Positions 19,845-29,362 are shown, numbered from the stretch's first letter. The stretch: DNA of 64,000 nucleotides from CAZKWG01 sp964615375 (GCA_964615375.1 CAZTOW010000005.1:124001-188000); one strand, 5' to 3'. Notes: generated by a model from the sequence alone, not told the origin. Program-made: numbers and translations.

Positions 19845-21200
19845 ATGCTCCTCGCCCTGGTCCTCGCCGCCTGCGCTCCCACCCCGCCGCCGCCGCCACG
19901 AAAGCCCGACATCGTGCTGATCGTCGTGGACACGCTGCGGGCCGACCACCTCGGCGCCTACGGCTACGCCCGCCCCACCTCGCCGAACCTCGACGCGCTC
20001 GCGCAGCGCGGCGCCCTCTTCGAGCGCGCCTACAGCCACGCCGGCTGGACCCTCGCCAGCTTCGGCAGCCTGCTCACCGGCCTCTACCCGCACGAGCACC
20101 ACGCCGTGCGCGACCCGCAGGGCCCGGCCCGCTACGGCGCCGTCGAGGACCGCTTCACCCTGCTGGCCGAGAGCCTGAAGGAGGCCGGCTACGCCACCGC
20201 CGCCGTCATGAACAACGCCTTCATGGCGCCGGAGCACGGGCTCGCCCAGGGCTTCGACACCTACGACTTCCAGGGCGTCCAGAACCTGCGCAACCGCAGC
20301 GCCGAGGAGACGGTCCAGACTGGCGCCGCCTGGCTGGCGAGCCAGGACAAGCCCGCCTTCCTCCTCCTGCATTTCATGGAGCCCCACCTGCCCTACGGCG
20401 CCCCCCGCGATCTGCGCGGCACGTTCGCGCCCAAGGACAACCCGCCCGTGCCCGTGCCCTACATGGGCCTCGGGCTCCAGCGCTCCGGGCCCGAGCCGGA
20501 GCCCACCATCCGCGACTACGTCGTCGGCCTCTACGACGAGGAGGTGCTCGCCGCCGACCGGGCCGTCGGCCAGATGGTCAAGCAAATTGACGATTCCGGC
20601 GCCTGGGGCGAGACCCTGCTGGTCGTGACCGCCGACCACGGCGAGGAATTCTGGGACCACGGCGGCTTCGAGCACGGCCACACGCTCTACGGCGAGCTGC
20701 TGCGCGTGCCGCTGGTCATCGCCGGGGCGGGGGCGCCCAGCGGGCGCATCGACACCCTCGTCCAGCACGTCGATCTCTACCAGGGCCTGCTGGCGCGGGC
20801 GGGGGCGAAGGCGCCCGAGGGCACGCGCGGGACCGATCTCTGGAGCCTCATCAGCGCGAGCAACACGGGCCGCGTCGCCTTCGCCGAGAGCGTGGCCCAC
20901 GGGGACAACCTGGCCAGCGTCGTGGACGAGCGCGCCCGCCTCGTGGTCGGCCTGAAGAACCGGAGCATGGAGGCCTTCTGGGTCGCCGCGGACAAGAGCG
21001 AGCGCCAGGAGGTGGACGGGCTCGAGCAGGACGCCGTGGGTCGCCCGCTCTTCCGCTCCCTCTTCGACCTCCGCGGCGGCCTCGGCCCCCTCGAGGTCCA
21101 CCTCGGCCCGGTGCCCCAGCGCATGGACGTCCAGGACCAGCTCCGCGCGCTCGGCTATCTCGACGATCAGAGCCCGGCGCCGGGTGGGGCGGGGGAGTAG
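19845..21200 (+). CDS. Sulfatase-fold lipoprotein with Thr in place of the formylglycine Cys
   Basis: 451 aa from ATG 19845, lipobox LAAC (Cys10). The alkaline-phosphatase-superfamily metal sites are clear: DIVLIVVDTLRADH (Asp29), VVTADHGEEFWDHGG and EHGHTLY. The nucleophile position normally written C/S-x-P-x-R is GWTLASFGSLLTGLYP here, which puts Thr69 where Cys would be and lacks the Pro-Arg. Thr nucleophiles occur in phosphoglycerol/phosphoethanolamine transferases, so a periplasmic phospho- or sulfo-transfer role is possible. Named by fold only. Confidence 0.85.
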   Translation: MLLALVLAACAPTPPPPPRKPDIVLIVVDTLRADHLGAYGYARPTSPNLDALAQRGALFERAYSHAGWTLASFGSLLTGLYPHEHHAVRDPQGPARYGAVEDRFTLLAESLKEAGYATAAVMNNAFMAPEHGLAQGFDTYDFQGVQNLRNRSAEETVQTGAAWLASQDKPAFLLLHFMEPHLPYGAPRDLRGTFAPKDNPPVPVPYMGLGLQRSGPEPEPTIRDYVVGLYDEEVLAADRAVGQMVKQIDDSGAWGETLLVVTADHGEEFWDHGGFEHGHTLYGELLRVPLVIAGAGAPSGRIDTLVQHVDLYQGLLARAGAKAPEGTRGTDLWSLISASNTGRVAFAESVAHGDNLASVVDERARLVVGLKNRSMEAFWVAADKSERQEVDGLEQDAVGRPLFRSLFDLRGGLGPLEVHLGPVPQRMDVQDQLRALGYLDDQSPAPGGAGE

Positions 21201-21223
21201 CGGGGCTGGGGGAGGCTCGCTGC

Positions 21224-22075
21224 TCAGTAGGGTGGGCAGAAGCCCGAAGCGTCGAGACAGGGGGAGAACGTGCCGGGCTCCAAGATGCGCTCGCATGCGC
21301 TCTGCAGCTCGCCTTGCACGACCTTGCAGTAGGTCGTTGACACCTCATCGGAGTATCGAGACAGCCAGTCGTTGAGCCACCAGGCTTCACTGCCGACCGT
21401 TCCGTCTGGGTCTTCGTCACACTGCCACAGGTACTCATCATTGATCAGGAATGGACACTGGACATGCCCGGGAGCGGCAGAGTGGCCAGCCTCGTGAACC
21501 AGATAGGAGGCCAGCTCCGTCGGCTGTTCGGCGAGGTGTCCATCGTACATCATGTGTTCACCCACAATCAGGGTGCCTGCATCGCCGTAGCGAAACAGGT
21601 ACTGTCCAGACGCATCCAATTGAGTGGAGATCAACTTGGACGTGACGACATGCCACCAGAAGGCTCCAGCGGGGTCGTCTCCAGACAGATCATCCCCCAG
21701 CGCCACCACCTCGTCCGTCAGCCAGGCGGGAAGGTCATCGGCCTCTTCGATGCTCCCGTAGGTCCCCACATCCGGCGCGATGAGGCTGAACAGCCCCGCG
21801 ACGACCCCCTCATCCGCCGTGGTCGCGATCGAGATGGCGTGGGGCTCCGCGTCGAACTCCTCCCACTGCAACCCGAGGGCGTCTCCCAGGGACTCGGCGC
21901 AAACCTCCGTGATGAGGAACTCGGGGTGGTTCCCATCGTCGGAGCCATAGGGATAGGTGCTCGGGTCGAGCCCACAGGTCTCGCGGATGTCCCAGTAGTC
22001 CGCGAGCGGGTCCTCGGCGCAGCCGGCCAGGCTGGCGGAGATGGCCAGGGTCGCCAGGGAGGGACGCAGGTGCAT
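21224..22075 (-). CDS. HExxH putative zinc metalloprotease lipoprotein
   Basis: 283 aa from ATG 22075, chosen because it yields a lipoprotein signal (LATLAISASLAGC); longer upstream readings overlap the gyrA leader. The motif HEAGH is at residues 194-198 in a predicted helix (SYLVHEAGHSAAPGH), where the second H-containing segment (PGHVQCP) could give a third ligand. C-terminal region holds several Cys (QCDED, TTYCK, SACER, CLDASGFC) that may form disulfides. Substrate unknown. It is divergent to gyrA. Confidence 0.72.
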   Translation of the reverse strand: MHLRPSLATLAISASLAGCAEDPLADYWDIRETCGLDPSTYPYGSDDGNHPEFLITEVCAESLGDALGLQWEEFDAEPHAISIATTADEGVVAGLFSLIAPDVGTYGSIEEADDLPAWLTDEVVALGDDLSGDDPAGAFWWHVVTSKLISTQLDASGQYLFRYGDAGTLIVGEHMMYDGHLAEQPTELASYLVHEAGHSAAPGHVQCPFLINDEYLWQCDEDPDGTVGSEAWWLNDWLSRYSDEVSTTYCKVVQGELQSACERILEPGTFSPCLDASGFCPPY

Positions 22076-22163
22076 CACCGCTCCAGGACCATCTGCCCGC
22101 CCCCCGAAGCCCCCGAGGCTGAAGCGGGTTATAGGTGCGGGCCGCGCCTCTGGAGCCTCCCTC

Positions 22164-24695
22164 ATGGACGACATCGCACGCACGCTGATCCCCATCGACA
22201 TCGAAGACGAGATGAGGTCATCGTACCTCGACTACTCGATGTCGGTCATCGTGGGGCGCGCGCTCCCGGACGTGCGCGACGGCCTCAAGCCCGTCCACCG
22301 CCGCATCCTCTACGCGATGTTCCGCGAGGGAAACCTCTCCAGCCGCCGCTACTCGAAGTGCGCCGGCGTCGTCGGTGAGGTGCTGAAGAAGTACCACCCG
22401 CACGGCGACACCGCGGTCTACGACGCCCTCGTGCGCATGGCCCAGCCCTGGAACATGCGCTACCTGCTGGTAGACGGACAGGGCAACTTCGGCAGCGTGG
22501 ACGGGGATCCGGCCGCCGCCTACCGCTACACCGAGTCGCGCATGACCCGGCTGGCGGAGGAGCTGCTGGCCGACATCGACAAGGACACGGTGAATTTCGG
22601 GCCGAACTTCGACGGCTCGCACGAGGAGCCGCTGGTGCTGCCGGCGGCCTTCCCGAACCTGCTGGTCAACGGCTCCGACGGCATCGCCGTGGGCATGGCG
22701 ACCAAGATCCCGCCGCACAACCTCGGCGAGGTCATCGACGGCGTGGTCGCGCTCATCGACAACCCGAGCCTGACCCTGCGCGAGCTGATGCGGCTCATCC
22801 CCGGCCCGGACTTCCCCACGGCGGCGACCATCTACGGCACGCGCGGCGTGCGCGAGGCCTACGAGACCGGCCGCGGGCGCATCATCGTGCGGGGCAAGGC
22901 GCAGTTCGAGGAGCTGGACAACGGCCGCACCGCCATCATCATCGACGAGCTGCCCTTCCAGGTCAACAAGGCCCGGATGATCGAGGACATCGCCGATCAC
23001 GTCAAGAACAAGCGCATCGAGGGCATCCACGCGCTGCGCGACGAGAGCGACCGCCAGGGGATGCGGGTCGTCATCGAGCTGAAGCGCGACGTGGTGGGCG
23101 AGGTGGTGCTGAACCAGCTCTACAAGCACACCGACCTTCAGACCACGTTTGGCGTCATCCTGCTCAGCATCGTGCAGGGCCGCCCGCTGGTGCTCACGCT
23201 CATCGAGATGCTCCAGTACTACCTGGCGCATCGCCGCGACGTCACCCTGCGACGCTGCCGGCACGATCTGGAGAAGGCGCTCGCCCGCCAGCACATCTTG
23301 GAGGGCTACCTCCGCGCGCTCGACCACCTCGACGCCGTCATCGCCCTCATCCGGGCCAGCCAGACGCCGGAGGAGGCCCGCGGCGGGCTCCAGGGCCAGT
23401 TCGGCTTCTCCGAGGTGCAGGCCCAGGCCATCCTGGACCTCCGCCTGCAGCGCCTCACCGGGATGGAGCGCCAGAAGATCCTGGACGAGTACGGCGAGAT
23501 CGAGAAGGTCATCGCCTACCTGCGCGAGATCCTGGGCAGCGAGCGCCGGCTGCTCGAGGTCATCCGCGAGGAGCTGCTGCTGGTCAAGGAGAAGTACGCC
23601 GACGAGCGCCGCACCCGCATCGTGGAGAGCACCGCCGAGCTGAGCCTGCACGACCTCATCGCCGAGGAGGAGCAGGTCATCACGCTCACGGTCAACGGCT
23701 ACATCAAGCGCAGCAGCCTCGCCGAGTTCCGCCAGCAGCGGCGCGGCGGCTTCGGCACGCGCGGCATGCGCACCCGCGGCGAGGACTCCGTCAAGGAGAT
23801 CTTCATCGGCAACACGCACTCCCAGCTCCTGGTCTTCACCAAGCAGGGCCAGGTCTTCGGCGTGCCGGTCCACCAGATCCCCGAGACCAGCCGCGACGCC
23901 ACGGGCACCCCCATCGTCAACCTGGTCCAGCTCGACCCGAACGACGCCATCGCCAGCGTCGTCACCATCAAGAGCTTCAAGGACGAGCTCGACCTGCTCT
24001 TCTGCAGCAAGAAGGGCCTGGTCAAGCGCACGCGCCTCGAGGAGTACGCCAACCTCCGCGCCGCCGGGCTCCGCGCCTACGACTGCGCCGAGGGCGACGA
24101 GCTCTTCGCCGTCACGCTGGCGAAGACCACCCAGCACGTCCTCATCGCGACCCGCGACGGCATGGCCATCCGCTTCCGCGGCGTCAACGAGGACGGCGAG
24201 CTGGAGGTCCGCCACACCGGCCGCGTCGCCCGCGGCGTGCGGGGCATGGACCTGGAGGAGGGCGACGAGATCGCCGGCATGATCGTGCTCGACGATGATC
24301 CCAACCTGGAGATCCTCACGATCACGGAGAAAGGCTTCGGCAAGCGCACCTCCGTCGAGGAGTACCGGGTGCAGGGCCGCGGCGGCAAGGGCGTCATCAA
24401 CATCGGCGTGGACGATCGCAACGGCCGCGTGGTCGGCAGCCTCGGTGTGCACGAGGGCGACAGCGTCATGCTGATCACCAACACGGGCCGCGTCATCAAG
24501 ATCCACGTCTCCGGCATCCGCCGCACCGAGACCCGCTCCGCCCGCGGCGTCACGCTGATGAAGGTGGAGAGCGAGCAGGGCGAGCGCATCGTCAGCGTGG
24601 CCCGCGTCATCGAGACCGAGGACGCGGAGAGCGACGAGGGCGCGGACGTCGTGGACGGCGAGGCGGTCGAGGGCGGCGAGGGCGGCGAGAGCTGA
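22164..24695 (+). CDS. gyrA: DNA gyrase subunit A
   Basis: 843 aa from ATG 22164; an upstream in-frame start at 22041 would run through the metalloprotease leader and is rejected. It opens LIPIDIEDEMRSSYLDYSMS as GyrA does. Catalytic tyrosine is Tyr122 (AAYRYTE), the quinolone region reads GDTAVYD, with Thr83 and Asp87 as in wild-type gyrases of several groups. The GyrA box is QRRGGFG at 525-531, distinguishing it from ParC, and six beta-pinwheel blades follow. It introduces negative supercoils with GyrB (not in the window). C-terminus is acidic. Confidence 0.97.
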   Translation: MDDIARTLIPIDIEDEMRSSYLDYSMSVIVGRALPDVRDGLKPVHRRILYAMFREGNLSSRRYSKCAGVVGEVLKKYHPHGDTAVYDALVRMAQPWNMRYLLVDGQGNFGSVDGDPAAAYRYTESRMTRLAEELLADIDKDTVNFGPNFDGSHEEPLVLPAAFPNLLVNGSDGIAVGMATKIPPHNLGEVIDGVVALIDNPSLTLRELMRLIPGPDFPTAATIYGTRGVREAYETGRGRIIVRGKAQFEELDNGRTAIIIDELPFQVNKARMIEDIADHVKNKRIEGIHALRDESDRQGMRVVIELKRDVVGEVVLNQLYKHTDLQTTFGVILLSIVQGRPLVLTLIEMLQYYLAHRRDVTLRRCRHDLEKALARQHILEGYLRALDHLDAVIALIRASQTPEEARGGLQGQFGFSEVQAQAILDLRLQRLTGMERQKILDEYGEIEKVIAYLREILGSERRLLEVIREELLLVKEKYADERRTRIVESTAELSLHDLIAEEEQVITLTVNGYIKRSSLAEFRQQRRGGFGTRGMRTRGEDSVKEIFIGNTHSQLLVFTKQGQVFGVPVHQIPETSRDATGTPIVNLVQLDPNDAIASVVTIKSFKDELDLLFCSKKGLVKRTRLEEYANLRAAGLRAYDCAEGDELFAVTLAKTTQHVLIATRDGMAIRFRGVNEDGELEVRHTGRVARGVRGMDLEEGDEIAGMIVLDDDPNLEILTITEKGFGKRTSVEEYRVQGRGGKGVINIGVDDRNGRVVGSLGVHEGDSVMLITNTGRVIKIHVSGIRRTETRSARGVTLMKVESEQGERIVSVARVIETEDAESDEGADVVDGEAVEGGEGGES

Positions 24696-24714
24696 GCGCT
24701 CCCCGCCGCGCGGC

Positions 24715-25632
24715 TCAGTGATCGAAGTAGTCGATCACGGCGTCTGAGCTGCGGAAGAGCTTCATGGCCTCGAGGTCCAGCAGGTGCTCGATCGAGGTGT
24801 GGATGTTCTTCCAGGCCGTCGTCCAGTTCTGCCAGGCGTTGGCCGGATTCAGCTTCAGCGAGGTCGCGAAGGCCTGATCGCCCAGCTTCGTCTCCAGGTT
24901 GTCCTGCATCTGGATGTTGCGGGAGTTGACGATCTTGTCCACCAGGGTCACCACCATCGTCCGATGCTGCCCGGAGACGTTCAGCTCACGCGGCGCGCCC
25001 TTCTTGATGTAGTTCTCGTAGCGGTCGAAGGCGTCGCGCATCGTCTGGGGGACGGGCGTGTGGAGGAGGTAGTAGGAGACGCTCTCGCTGATCTGGGCCT
25101 TCTCTCCAAAGCTCTGGAGCATGGACCTCAGACGCTGGTCGTTGGCGACCTCGGCCAGGCTGAGCCGGGAGGCGGTCATCAGCGCGCGGCGGCGCCGGTC
25201 GAAGCGCGCGCGGACCTTCGCCGGCATGTCCTGCGTCTGCCTCATCAGGTCGCGGACCAGCCCGGCGGCGGCGCCCTTCATCGTCTCCAGGTTCTTCTTC
25301 ATCTCCGCGCTGGTCAGCTTCGAGCTGCCCAGCTTCGCGCTCACCTCGCCGATCATCCGCAGCGTCTCGTTGGCCTCCTTCAACAGCCCCTGGAGGTCGC
25401 GATCCAGCTCCTGCTTGATCGCCTGCTCCAGCCGGTTGATGGCCTCCTCCGACGTGGCGTCCGAGATCCGCTGGCTGGCCTGCGTCACCACGGTCAGATC
25501 CACCTGCTCCGCCGCCTGCGCGAGCTCCGTGAGCTGCCCGCTCATCCCCGAGTGCTGGTTCAGGTGGTCGAGGAAGCCCTTGGCGTTCCGCCAGTGGGCG
25601 ACGGTCAGGCTGGGGGGGAGCGCGTAGGGCAT
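24715..25632 (-). CDS. Unknown 305-aa helical protein
   Basis: 305 aa from ATG 25632 (GGAG six bases upstream). No signal peptide or membrane segment. Long charged helices, likely coiled coil, run from about residue 30 to 160 (EQAIKQELDRDLQGLLKEAN, SAEMKKNLETMKGA). The C-terminal half is mixed. No family recognised. It lies 63 bp after the 64-aa gene and may be the fourth gene of the NACHT operon, or independent. GC is moderate. Confidence 0.65.
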   Translation of the reverse strand: MPYALPPSLTVAHWRNAKGFLDHLNQHSGMSGQLTELAQAAEQVDLTVVTQASQRISDATSEEAINRLEQAIKQELDRDLQGLLKEANETLRMIGEVSAKLGSSKLTSAEMKKNLETMKGAAAGLVRDLMRQTQDMPAKVRARFDRRRRALMTASRLSLAEVANDQRLRSMLQSFGEKAQISESVSYYLLHTPVPQTMRDAFDRYENYIKKGAPRELNVSGQHRTMVVTLVDKIVNSRNIQMQDNLETKLGDQAFATSLKLNPANAWQNWTTAWKNIHTSIEHLLDLEAMKLFRSSDAVIDYFDH

Positions 25633-25695
25633 GGAGGTCTCCGAGGAGGGGGTATGTCTCCTTGGACACCTGGCCGGCGCGGGCGGGCAATTTGT

Positions 25696-25890
25696 TCAGC
25701 GGGGGGGGCGCGTCGTCGTCGGCTCCGTCATCTGGCCCGGCCCGCCATAGCGGGAGGACAGGACCCCTTGCGCGTCCAGGATGCCGATGCGCTGCAGCTC
25801 CGCCACCTGCTCCGCGCGCGGCATGGCCTGGAAGTGGTCCATCGCGCGCTGCGTTGCCTCCAGGATCTCGCGCTCGCGGGCCTCGCTCAT
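25696..25890 (-). CDS. 64-aa protein coupled to the ADP-ribosyltransferase-like gene
   Basis: 64 aa from ATG 25890, overlapping the stop of the preceding gene by ATGA. The first 40 residues form an amphipathic helix rich in Glu/Arg (SEAREREILEATQRAMDHF), the end is Pro/Thr/Arg rich and unstructured. A small helical protein directly after a putative ADP-ribosyltransferase is a reasonable antitoxin or adaptor, but nothing in the sequence proves it. Confidence 0.65.
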   Translation of the reverse strand: MSEAREREILEATQRAMDHFQAMPRAEQVAELQRIGILDAQGVLSSRYGGPGQMTEPTTTRPPR

Positions 25891-26495
25891 GGATCGCCTC
25901 CTCCTTCAGCATAGCCGGATGGGCGGAAGGTTCCAAGGATGCATGCGGGGTTGCGCACCGCGACCTGAACGTGGGTCTTCGTGAAGATCCGGGCTCCAGG
26001 GTAGGCCTCTTCGCCCTCCAGGAACACGCCGCGCACGGTGTCGTAGCGGATCCCCTCCCGCTCGAGCTGCGCGAGCCCGTAGTTGAGCACCGCGCAGTCC
26101 AGCCGGCGCAGGACCAGATCCGGGTCCCGGGGGCCCGCGCCGCGGTTCTCCGGGATCGGCTGACCCGCCGCCTGGAGCCAGCCGGTCAGGCCCGCGTAGA
26201 ACTGCTGGAGCTGGCGGGTGGCGTGGGTGTCCGTGAGATCGAAGCACAACCCCAGGAGGATGTAGGCGCCCAGCACGAAGGGCTCCTCCAGCTCACCGCG
26301 GGCCTGCTTCCAGCGGGCGAAGTCCATCGCGCGGCGGGGGCCGTGCTCCCAGAAGTAGATCCCCTCCCCCAGCCAGTCCCAGGGGTTCGACGAGGGCCGC
26401 AGCGGAGCGCCGCGCATCAGCACGTCCTCGGCGACGGCGCGATCACAGCCGTGGTAGCCGACGACCAGTCGGTGGTAGGCGAAGGGTGGGGTCAT
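25887..26495 (-). CDS. ADP-ribosyltransferase-like (PARP-type H-Y) protein
   Basis: 202 aa from ATG 26495, overlapping the NACHT stop by ATGA. YHG at 14-16 and LGEGIYFWE at 42-50 match the H and Y landmarks of PARP-like ADP-ribosyltransferases (HG ... GxGIYF), and the C-terminal THVQVAVRNP could supply the third position (Gln instead of Glu). It is similar in layout to a recurrent uncharacterised bacterial family that I remember with the pattern GYHG...GIYFWE...P.RA..FA. The position between a NACHT NTPase and a 64-aa gene suggests an effector role. Catalysis is inferred. Confidence 0.65.
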   Translation of the reverse strand: MTPPFAYHRLVVGYHGCDRAVAEDVLMRGAPLRPSSNPWDWLGEGIYFWEHGPRRAMDFARWKQARGELEEPFVLGAYILLGLCFDLTDTHATRQLQQFYAGLTGWLQAAGQPIPENRGAGPRDPDLVLRRLDCAVLNYGLAQLEREGIRYDTVRGVFLEGEEAYPGARIFTKTHVQVAVRNPACILGTFRPSGYAEGGGDP

Positions 26496-29173
26496 TCGTC
26501 TGGGGCCAAGCCGTTGGCGTGGGCGGCGAAGAGCGCGGCCTGACGCTGGTGGAGGATCCCGGCGTTGGCGATGGCGCGGCGGGTGGCGTCGTCGTCGGGG
26601 AGCTCGCCGGTGGAGACGGCGTGGTGGAGATCGGAGACGAGGGTGGCGAGGGGGATGCGACGCTGCGTACGGAATCGTCGCAGGTGAGCGTTTGACAGCC
26701 ACCTGTCGGGTGTATTGTCGATCTCCGTGCATGAGAGCTGAAGGAGTACGAATTTCAGGCTTTCCAGCGAGCTCAGAGAACTGAGTGCCCTCGCATAGCT
26801 GACCTCCAAAGCGAGACCAAGACGGCATAGCGGCCAGAACTCTCTGAGTTGGCTCATGAGGCGCTCCTGCGTTGAGGTGGCCAACTCGACGATAGGTCCG
26901 ATTGCCCAGCTCGCGGCGACTATCACACGATCTTGCGACTCTTCGTTTGGCTGTAGGGAGGCAAGATTTCTAAGCGCAGATGTCCATTGGGGGTGCGAGG
27001 GCATCGATGTCGCGACGAGCCACCATACTTCTGGAGACTTGGACACCGCTGGATCGAGATACTGTAGAACATCCGTCAGATCGCGAAGGCTGAGTCGGCG
27101 CAATGCAAATGTGCTTAAGTTTCTTCCTGAGATTGTTCGCAACAAGCGATGTGGTGTTCGCGCTCTTTCGCCGAGTTCACAGACAAAGTTCGCTTCACCC
27201 CCCCCAGCCGCCATCCCCGACAGCCGAGCCATCCAGAATCGCCACTGATCCCTCGTACTTCGATCCTCCTGATCACTCATCAGCCCTATCGCCAGCTCGC
27301 TGGCCCGCTCGACATCCCCGTCCCTGCCTAACTCCTCCAGGAAACCCTCCAACTCGACGGGAGGCGCAAGCCCCGCCCATAGAAAGGTCACCACATTCCA
27401 GCGGTCCTCGTAACGGTGTCGGAACAGCCGCATGCGATCCATTCGCTTGCCGTGGTGGTCGCGAACCGTCCCGTCTACAATAGCCTCGGCTACAAGAAAT
27501 TCGGCCACGCTCTTGTGCGAGAAGGTCCAGATTCCTGGGCCCACGATCAACCCCGTGCGCTCCCGCAACACGTCCAGCGCTTCCGTTGGGGAGCAGCTCA
27601 GCCGCAGTCGCTCGAGAGTGCTCGCGACGATCGCCTCAACGGCGGTGTCCTCGAGCTGATCGACCTCCTCCAGGAACATGCGCAACGCCAGATCGCGCAA
27701 AATCTCCCGCTTCTGTCCTGTGGTCAATGCGACCATGGACGCCGGCCGCTGTTGACGCTGGTCCCATACTCCCAACATTCCCTCGACATAGCGTTGATAC
27801 AGCTTCGCGCGACCCGCGGGCAGGCTGCCATCCAGAGCGTGGACCAGCAGCAGCGTGGCCAGCAGGAGCGGGTTGCCGGTGAGGGGCCCGATGGTTGGAT
27901 CCTGACGCCAGGTGGATGCCAGCGCGGTGGCGTCCACGTTGCGATCTACCTCGGGTGGTAGCGCGACATGGGAATACCAACGTTGAATGTAATCCAGCAC
28001 ACGCCCCTTGTCGAAGGGGTTCACGGTCCAGGTGCTCCAGGGTGAGCCGAGCGACTCCAGGTGGTCCGTGGTCAGGGGACGCGAGGTGAGGACGAGCGGA
28101 CAGCGACCCAGCGCCTCGGAGAGCCCGATGAGCCAGCCTTTGACCTCGCCACGCCGATCAGCGGGCACCTCGTCAAAGCCGTCCACCAGGAAGCAGAGGG
28201 CGCCTCCATCTCGCCAGCGCTTCGCGGTCGGTGCATCGATCTCTTCCTTCAGGTGGGCCCCTGCCGCCTGTTGGAGGGCCGCTATCCAGGTGGGGAGCTC
28301 ACTCCCGCGCAGCAGCTCGCGGAGGGTGAGCCGCACGATGACCCCGCCCCAGCCGGCTTCGCTGCCTGCCCGCTCCAGCCAGAGCAGGAGGGTCGACTTT
28401 CCAGCCCCCGGGCCACCGAGAATCACGGAGCGCGCGCTCGCCGCGAGGAGCAGGTGGATCGCCTCTTCGCCGCTCCGGATCACCCGGGCTTTCGGGCGGC
28501 GGTTGTCTTCCAGCTCAGGATGGACGAACAGCGCCTCGAAGCCGCAGCTCATCGCGGACTCGGCTCGAAGGCCCGTGAGATCCATCAACCCCGAGCGCTG
28601 GAGAATGGTCCTGCGCGCCCGCCTCAACAGCTCGTCCGCCTCACCTGCCGTTCGCGCCGCGTCCGCGTCCAGGCGACCGAGCACGCCACGGAGCTGCTCC
28701 ACAATCTCATCCAGTCGCCGGTAATTCTCCTTCCATCCCTCCAGCTCCCACTTCTCGATCACGGGTAGCAGTCGGCAAAGAACCGCCGCCATGCGCGGCA
28801 CGAGGAGCTCAAAGACGCCCTCCAACCCCTCTTCCCGGATCTCCTGCGGCAGCCCGGTCTCCCCGTAAAGCTGCTGGAATATCTTCGAACCGTCCAGGGA
28901 GCCCCGGAACAGGGCCGCGGGCTCCTTCACCAGGGGCTCGAGGGCAGCCTCCGCGGTGGAGACCAGGAGCTCGAACTTCTCCTCTCTCACCCCCTCCTTG
29001 CCGAGAAAGTCCGCGAGCGGCTCCGTGACCTCGATCACCGCCTTATCGACGGCGTTCTTGATCTTCCAATACCTGAGGGTCCCCTTGAGCTGGTCCAGCG
29101 CGCCTTGAGAGAGCGCCTTCTTCACCAACTCCATCATCGCCTTCAGGATGAGCTCGCCGACCACGCTCGCCAT
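26492..29173 (-). CDS. NACHT-domain STAND NTPase
   Basis: 893 aa from ATG 29173 (GGGAGCGGGA upstream); an in-frame GTG at 29185 is possible. The N-terminal 200 residues are helical without recognised effector motif. Walker A is GGPGAGKST (253-261), Walker B FLVDGFDEV (328-336) with the NACHT-type acidic pair, followed by LTSRP (sensor 1) and the winged-helix region. After about residue 600 there are helical repeats that should sense a ligand. The C-terminal coding part (about 26640-27250) is clearly AT-richer than the NTPase part. Bacterial NACHT proteins are known anti-phage proteins. First gene of an overlapping operon. Confidence 0.88.
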   Translation of the reverse strand: MASVVGELILKAMMELVKKALSQGALDQLKGTLRYWKIKNAVDKAVIEVTEPLADFLGKEGVREEKFELLVSTAEAALEPLVKEPAALFRGSLDGSKIFQQLYGETGLPQEIREEGLEGVFELLVPRMAAVLCRLLPVIEKWELEGWKENYRRLDEIVEQLRGVLGRLDADAARTAGEADELLRRARRTILQRSGLMDLTGLRAESAMSCGFEALFVHPELEDNRRPKARVIRSGEEAIHLLLAASARSVILGGPGAGKSTLLLWLERAGSEAGWGGVIVRLTLRELLRGSELPTWIAALQQAAGAHLKEEIDAPTAKRWRDGGALCFLVDGFDEVPADRRGEVKGWLIGLSEALGRCPLVLTSRPLTTDHLESLGSPWSTWTVNPFDKGRVLDYIQRWYSHVALPPEVDRNVDATALASTWRQDPTIGPLTGNPLLLATLLLVHALDGSLPAGRAKLYQRYVEGMLGVWDQRQQRPASMVALTTGQKREILRDLALRMFLEEVDQLEDTAVEAIVASTLERLRLSCSPTEALDVLRERTGLIVGPGIWTFSHKSVAEFLVAEAIVDGTVRDHHGKRMDRMRLFRHRYEDRWNVVTFLWAGLAPPVELEGFLEELGRDGDVERASELAIGLMSDQEDRSTRDQWRFWMARLSGMAAGGGEANFVCELGERARTPHRLLRTISGRNLSTFALRRLSLRDLTDVLQYLDPAVSKSPEVWWLVATSMPSHPQWTSALRNLASLQPNEESQDRVIVAASWAIGPIVELATSTQERLMSQLREFWPLCRLGLALEVSYARALSSLSSLESLKFVLLQLSCTEIDNTPDRWLSNAHLRRFRTQRRIPLATLVSDLHHAVSTGELPDDDATRRAIANAGILHQRQAALFAAHANGLAPDE

Positions 29174-29257
29174 TCCCGCTCCCACAACCCAGACTCGTCG
29201 AGGACCTGTACCTCGACCGAGGTATCCGGTCCCCGCACCCCCGACGAGCCCCCCCTC

Positions 29258-29362
29258 CTACCTCGCCCGCGCGTTCCGCGGGTTGTGCTCCACCTCCGCC
29301 AGGCCCAGCACCTCCAGCACCGGCGGCACGTACACCCGCACGGTGTGGCGAACCTCCTTCAC
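29258..29362 (-). CDS. 34-residue ORF coupled to ArsR, possible remnant
   Basis: A GTG at 29362 overlaps the ArsR stop (GTGA) and runs 34 codons to a TAG, encoding KEVRHTVRVYVPPVLEVL and a polar end. ArsR genes of this type are usually followed by an AHSA1/SRPBCC gene in the same position; this short frame could be a decayed leftover or chance. Confidence 0.3.
   Translation of the reverse strand: MKEVRHTVRVYVPPVLEVLGLAEVEHNPRNARAR

Noticed and set aside
22218..24506. 762-aa minus-strand ORF
   Set aside because: Antisense of gyrA with no domain.
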